DNA of 64,000 nt from Saccharicrinis sp963665705. Lineage in GTDB: Bacteria; Bacteroidota; Bacteroidia; Bacteroidales; Marinilabiliaceae. The notes beneath the pieces were generated by a model. The model was not told the origin of the DNA. It did not search any database and saw nothing but the letters and a program-made list of their open reading frames with translations. Shown in pieces: positions 60,697-64,000 of this stretch; position 1 is the first letter of the stretch, and the number at the start of each line of letters is the position of its first letter. The stretch lies in NCBI GenBank assembly GCA_963665705.1, contig OY762448.1:1488001-1552000 (forward strand), given 5' to 3'. The position numbers and the translations under genes are program-made.

Positions 60697-61271
60697 TTGT
60701 AGGGGGGGGTAATATGGCGATTTGGTTATTTGTTAATTTGGTTATTTTGCAATTTGTGTATTTGCATACTGCTTATAATCTTCAGTTCTCAGTCTTCAGT
60801 TATTCTGCCTACTGTTGACTTATTTGCATGCCTTCGGCAAGGTGAATCACAAAAAAAACACCGGCCTTCGAGGGAAAATACGGTGCAAAAATAGTTTTGT
60901 TTCGTTATATACAATGGGATTTGGTGTTGTTTTTTATTTTAAAGTTTTTCATGGTTTAGGTTTGTTGTTCTAAGTGCTTCTTTTTGAGGAGGGAGTTGTT
61001 GATTTGGCGATTTGGTAAATTTGTCTGCTCTCTGGTCTTATAAACCACCCCGTCAGAAACTCGTGCCTCGTATCTGCCACCCCTCCTTAAAAAGTAGGGG
61101 AGTGTTTTGCTTCGAGGAGAATTAAGTCTTCAGTCTTCAGTCTACTGTTGACTGCTTACTGCCGACTGAATATATTTTTCTTAGTGTGTTTTGTGAAAAT
61201 ATCTTCGAGCTCTTTGTGGTTTTCTATGTCTACAGATTACTCAGATTGTAATGCAGCGTTATTGGTTTTAG
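60697..61271. repeat. Repeat-filled spacer with a one-sided CCACCCC element
   Basis: ATTTGTTA octamers (60715-60770), CAGTCTT heptamers (60780-60830 and 61125-61170), a CGGCCTTCGAGG hairpin region (60868) and the 75-bp repeat at 61042-61116. No gene. Confidence 0.7.
61042..61116. repeat. 75-bp AACCACCCC repeat, copy 1
   Basis: AACCACCCCGTCAGAAACTC, then CACCCCTCCTT-AAAAAG-TAGGGGAG hairpin, then TGTTTTGCTTCGA. Copies at 62946 and 63111. Layout parallels the right end of the DUF559 element. Confidence 0.75.
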
Positions 61272-62669
61272 TTAATCGCAGAGCTGCCAGTATCCTGTTT
61301 TTTCATCTCCAATGCGATTTAATTTATTTTTATTTTTTAGCTTTTCGATATCGCGAAGAATCGTTCTTTTTGTAACATTTAACAGCTTGGCAAGCTGTTG
61401 CGTTGTAATTTTATTATTCTGCTTTATTCCAATTAGGATAGAAAATTCTCTATCGGTGACATTATCGGTGACATTGTTTGTTTTTTCTGATACTTGTAGT
61501 GCTATTAAAGGCTCCTCAATATTTGAGTTTTCTTCTACAGTTTTCTCCTTTTTTGATTTAGCAAAGACAACTACCTTAAAGCCACCTGAGAAATTTTTGA
61601 ATTCAGGCATGGGAAGATTTTCATATTTAAAATAATCTACTACTCTACGAATGCCAGAACCATATTTCTCAATCAGACCTAAATCTTTACAAAAATCAGC
61701 TATTAATTTATTCCTTGGAATAGAACTGTAATTGTTTGAGAGTAAATCTTCAATGGTAATATCATCGGGTAATTGCCCCGGGTTATAAAACTCTATTTTA
61801 TCCGGAAAAACTTTTACAATAGAATCAGCCGAAGATTGATAATCGCGATGAACGATCATATTCATAATAATTTCTCGCAGTGCTTCAAGTGGATATTGCC
61901 ATTTCTCGGTATTTTCAGGTTCACCTGTAATGATGATTTCTTTATTAATATGTTTTCTGACAAAAGAAATTACTTCCTCTACTTGCGATAAAAGATCACT
62001 TTTAGAGCGGTCAGCATCTTTTATGGTAATCTCATCCTGAAAAAAAACCAACTCAACAGTTGACAAAACGCAATCTTTGTTTTTAAATAAGAGATAACAG
62101 GCAATTGTTGGTTTGCCATCTCTTAATAAGTTTTGTTTTAATAAAAAAGATAAAGGATCTTCAGAGATGTTTTTTCCTTTACTTTTCAATTTTTCTATTG
62201 CTTTTTGTACTTTATCAAGAGAAATATCATCTATTGATATATCCGAATTTGTTTGGTTATCCCAGCTTGTATTGAGCGACCTAAGGTGCATGTTAGCTAC
62301 TTCACCCGGAGCTAACTGATGGTTTGAATTTTTTATTCGTTTAAAATACTTTCCTTGTGTAGCAACTGGTTTTATAGGATATTCTTGTACATAGATTCTA
62401 ACAATTTCTTTGTCTTCTATATTTAAAATTTCAGCATCAGGGATAATTTCAGGAGCAGTTTTATATTTTACTTCATTAATCCATTGCTGAATGGTTTCTT
62501 GGTTTACATCAATTCCTGTTATATTTCCTTCATCAGACACACCAATCAAAATACTTCCTCCTTTAGTATTAGAAAAAGCTACCAAAGTTTCAATTGCTGC
62601 ACGGTTGAAATTCATTTTGAATTCAACTTTTAGCGATTCTCCCTGGTTTATGATATTGGTGATATCCAT
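61272..62669 (-). CDS. AlbA_2 (Schlafen-like) ATP-binding regulator with wHTH
   Basis: 465 residues from MDITNIINQGESLKVEFK (an ATG 36 bp upstream, at 62705, is less likely). AlbA_2 domain with ESLKVEFKMNF and FSNTKGGSILIGVSDEG, then a GHKL-like part (LREIIMNMIVHRDY, IEKYGSGIRRVVDYF) and a C-terminal wHTH (TTQQLAKLLNVTKRTILRDI). Before the wHTH is a two-unit N-V-T-D repeat, matching the five-unit K-V-T-D repeat in the homologue at 38790. Sequence identity to that homologue is low outside motifs, so the two are not a recent duplication. Probable regulator or defence-related protein. Confidence 0.88.
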   Translation of the reverse strand: MDITNIINQGESLKVEFKMNFNRAAIETLVAFSNTKGGSILIGVSDEGNITGIDVNQETIQQWINEVKYKTAPEIIPDAEILNIEDKEIVRIYVQEYPIKPVATQGKYFKRIKNSNHQLAPGEVANMHLRSLNTSWDNQTNSDISIDDISLDKVQKAIEKLKSKGKNISEDPLSFLLKQNLLRDGKPTIACYLLFKNKDCVLSTVELVFFQDEITIKDADRSKSDLLSQVEEVISFVRKHINKEIIITGEPENTEKWQYPLEALREIIMNMIVHRDYQSSADSIVKVFPDKIEFYNPGQLPDDITIEDLLSNNYSSIPRNKLIADFCKDLGLIEKYGSGIRRVVDYFKYENLPMPEFKNFSGGFKVVVFAKSKKEKTVEENSNIEEPLIALQVSEKTNNVTDNVTDREFSILIGIKQNNKITTQQLAKLLNVTKRTILRDIEKLKNKNKLNRIGDEKTGYWQLCD

Positions 62670-62945
62670 GTAGCTATTGGTTGTTGGTAAAATGATTGCT
62701 AGCAAGTTTATTTTCTGTTATTGAATAAACGCTAATCCTCTCTGATTAATTAGACTGTTAAATTGTTTCTTTGTATACTTTGTGAAAATATCTTTGAGTT
62801 CTTTGTGGTTAAGATACATAAAATTAGTCAATTGTGTTTTGTGTAGCTTTTCTGATCACTGTTGATTAAGTGTGGATTTGTATATCTGTTAATTTGGTTA
62901 TTTGGCAATTTGTTTATTTGCATACTGCTTATAATCTACCCTTAT

Positions 62946-63020
62946 AAACCACCCCGTCAGAAACTCGTGCCTCGTATCTGCCACCCCTCCTTAAAAAGTA
63001 GGGGAGTGTTTTGCTTCGGG
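62946..63020. repeat. 75-bp AACCACCCC repeat, copy 2
   Basis: Almost identical to copy 1 over its full length. Confidence 0.75.
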
Positions 63021-63110
63021 GGAATTCAGTATTCACTTTATAATTCTCAGTCTTCAGTAATAGGTTTACTGCGTACTGTACACTGGCAACTGCTTATAAT
63101 CTACTCTTAT

Positions 63111-63184
63111 AACCACCCCGTCAGAAACTCGTACCTCGTATCTGCCACCCCTCCTTGAAAAGTAGGGGAGTGTTTTGCTTCGAG
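63111..63184. repeat. AACCACCCC repeat, copy 3
   Basis: Differs from copies 1 and 2 at a few positions (CTCGTACCTCG, CCTTGAAAAGTAGG). Confidence 0.75.
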
Positions 63185-63244
63185 GGGAATTAAGTCTTCA
63201 GTTTACAGTCCTCAGGTTACTGCTGACTGCCTACTGCGTACTTA

Positions 63245-63832
63245 TTATTTCTGAACTTTTTCTAAAACGTATTCAAGGGCTTTTTCGATTCCATTTTCGA
63301 TGCTTAGTTCATCGGTGTTTATGGTGATGTCTGCATCGTCTGGTCTGTCGAATGGTGCGTCTAGTCCTGTGAAGTTTTTGATTTCGCCGGCAATGGCTTT
63401 TTTGTATAAACCTTTGGGATCGCGTTGTGCACAGGTGTTGAAACTGGCGTCTACAAATATTTCAATAAAGTCGTTGGTACCTATAATCTCTCTTGCCATA
63501 TGGCGAATATCGTTGGTAGGGGAGACAAAGGCATTGAGTGTAATGATACCGCAGTTTAAAAACAGTTTGTTGACTTCAGCAATACGACGTATGTTTTCAG
63601 TACGGTCTTCATCGGTAAATCCCAGGTTTTTATTAATACCAGAACGAATGTTATCTCCATCTAATACCTGAGTAAAATAACCTTTTTCTGCTAAGGCTTT
63701 TTCCAGTCCGCTAGCTAAGGTACTTTTTCCTGATCCACTTAGTCCGGTAATCCAGATCACTTTGGCATTTTGTTTTAGGTATTGTTCTTTGTCGGTGCGG
63801 GTTAGGTATATGTCTGTTGGGTGGATGTTCAT
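63245..63832 (-). CDS. cysC: Adenylylsulfate (APS) kinase
   Basis: 195 residues. Phosphorylates APS to PAPS with ATP. P-loop GLSGSGKST at 30-38, DGDNIRSGINKNLGF (substrate loop) at about 58-72, FVSPTNDIR with the conserved serine, and the FTGLDAPFDRPDDADI lid segment, all canonical. Complete length. PAPS is the sulfate donor for the two sulfotransferases in the same locus, so this gene most likely serves glycan sulfation here. It is the first gene of the minus-strand locus within the window; upstream DNA continues beyond base 64000. Confidence 0.95.
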   Translation of the reverse strand: MNIHPTDIYLTRTDKEQYLKQNAKVIWITGLSGSGKSTLASGLEKALAEKGYFTQVLDGDNIRSGINKNLGFTDEDRTENIRRIAEVNKLFLNCGIITLNAFVSPTNDIRHMAREIIGTNDFIEIFVDASFNTCAQRDPKGLYKKAIAGEIKNFTGLDAPFDRPDDADITINTDELSIENGIEKALEYVLEKVQK

Positions 63833-64000
63833 TTTTTTAATTGCTTATTTGTTTATTTGTTTATCTGTTTATTCGTAAATTTGCAGATTTGGTTACTATT
63901 CTATTTTTAAATTCACAAATCAGCATATGCCCAAATAAACAGATTATTGTATCAGTCGTTTATAAAAGGCATTTATTTTATTTGAAAGTTCAGAAATTTC
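63833..64000. repeat. ATTTGTTA-type octamers at the window edge
   Basis: TTATTTGTTTATTTGTTTAT and related 8-bp units directly upstream of cysC up to about 63895, then AT-rich DNA. Nothing else seen before the edge. Confidence 0.6.

Larger units (their letters stand above)
62706..63244. repeat. Repeat-filled spacer upstream of cysC
   Basis: ATTTGTTA octamers (62875-62925), two copies of the AACCACCCC repeat (62946-63020, 63111-63184), and CAGTCTT heptamers (63040-63095, 63190-63240). No gene. Confidence 0.75.

Noticed and set aside
63300..63671. 123-residue ORF antisense to cysC
   Set aside because: The cysC frame has all APS-kinase motifs; the antisense frame has none.

Overview
The window looks like a chromosomal segment of an AT-rich member of the Bacteroidota, probably a marine Bacteroidia/Marinilabiliales-type organism. 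Support: family content typical of that phylum (DUF6266 proteins, an RteC-like C-terminus, IS1595 and IS1380 elements, DUF559 and GxxExxY nuclease-fold proteins, S23-type four-helix-bundle protein), start codons without Shine-Dalgarno sequences, and several TAnnTTTG-type -7 promoter boxes. No rRNA, tRNA or CRISPR array was recognised.

Layout. 1-1075: 5' part of miaA and a small conserved gene. 1699-14459: a sulfur-assimilation region with a PLP trans-sulfuration enzyme, an outer-membrane barrel, an Rrf2 regulator, a chemoreceptor, cysK, cysJ, cysI, a DUF2061 protein, a siroheme dehydrogenase/chelatase and an unusual uroporphyrinogen methyltransferase/synthase fusion. Together these reduce sulfite to sulfide, build the siroheme that CysI needs and fix sulfide into cysteine. 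A pair of inverted MITE-like elements (7634-7890 and 17388-17716) brackets much of it. 14848-20674: an IS1380 transposase, a cold-shock-domain protein, a complete IS1595 element with an 8-bp target duplication, and a two-gene ThrE-type exporter. 20675-33960: a repeat-rich accessory region with solo trpB, two 634-bp twin elements each carrying a DUF559 endonuclease-like gene, four 153-bp palindromic derivatives, REP-like repeats, three DUF6266 genes, a 294-bp satellite array and a remnant of a REP-type (Y1) transposase.

33966-63832: a surface-polysaccharide locus transcribed entirely on the minus strand. It has nine glycosyltransferases of the GT4 or GT2 type, two further glycosyltransferase-like proteins, a UDP-galactopyranose-mutase-like flavoprotein, a polymerase-like membrane protein, O- and N-type acyltransferases, one free sulfotransferase and one acyltransferase-sulfotransferase fusion, an ABC exporter pair (Wzt/Wzm-like) and adenylylsulfate kinase cysC. 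CysC makes PAPS, so the simplest reading is export of a sulfated glycan. A compact, nearly repeat-free block (46742-56287) sits between flanks full of repeats.

The most striking signal is not a single gene. Intergenic DNA is filled with degenerate short-period repeats on strict 7-, 8- or 9-bp lattices, and several small nuclease-fold or helical proteins (DUF559, GxxExxY, four-helix bundle, MNT/HEPN, AlbA_2) lie inside patches dominated by one repeat type. The 8-bp lattice has also entered two glycosyltransferase genes in frame, giving both proteins a near-identical SIDL..YLP segment. The GxxExxY genes form a three-copy tandem array separated by 9-bp-lattice hairpins, with two of the three copies broken. 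I propose these as candidate repeat/nuclease selfish modules. Their mechanism is inference.
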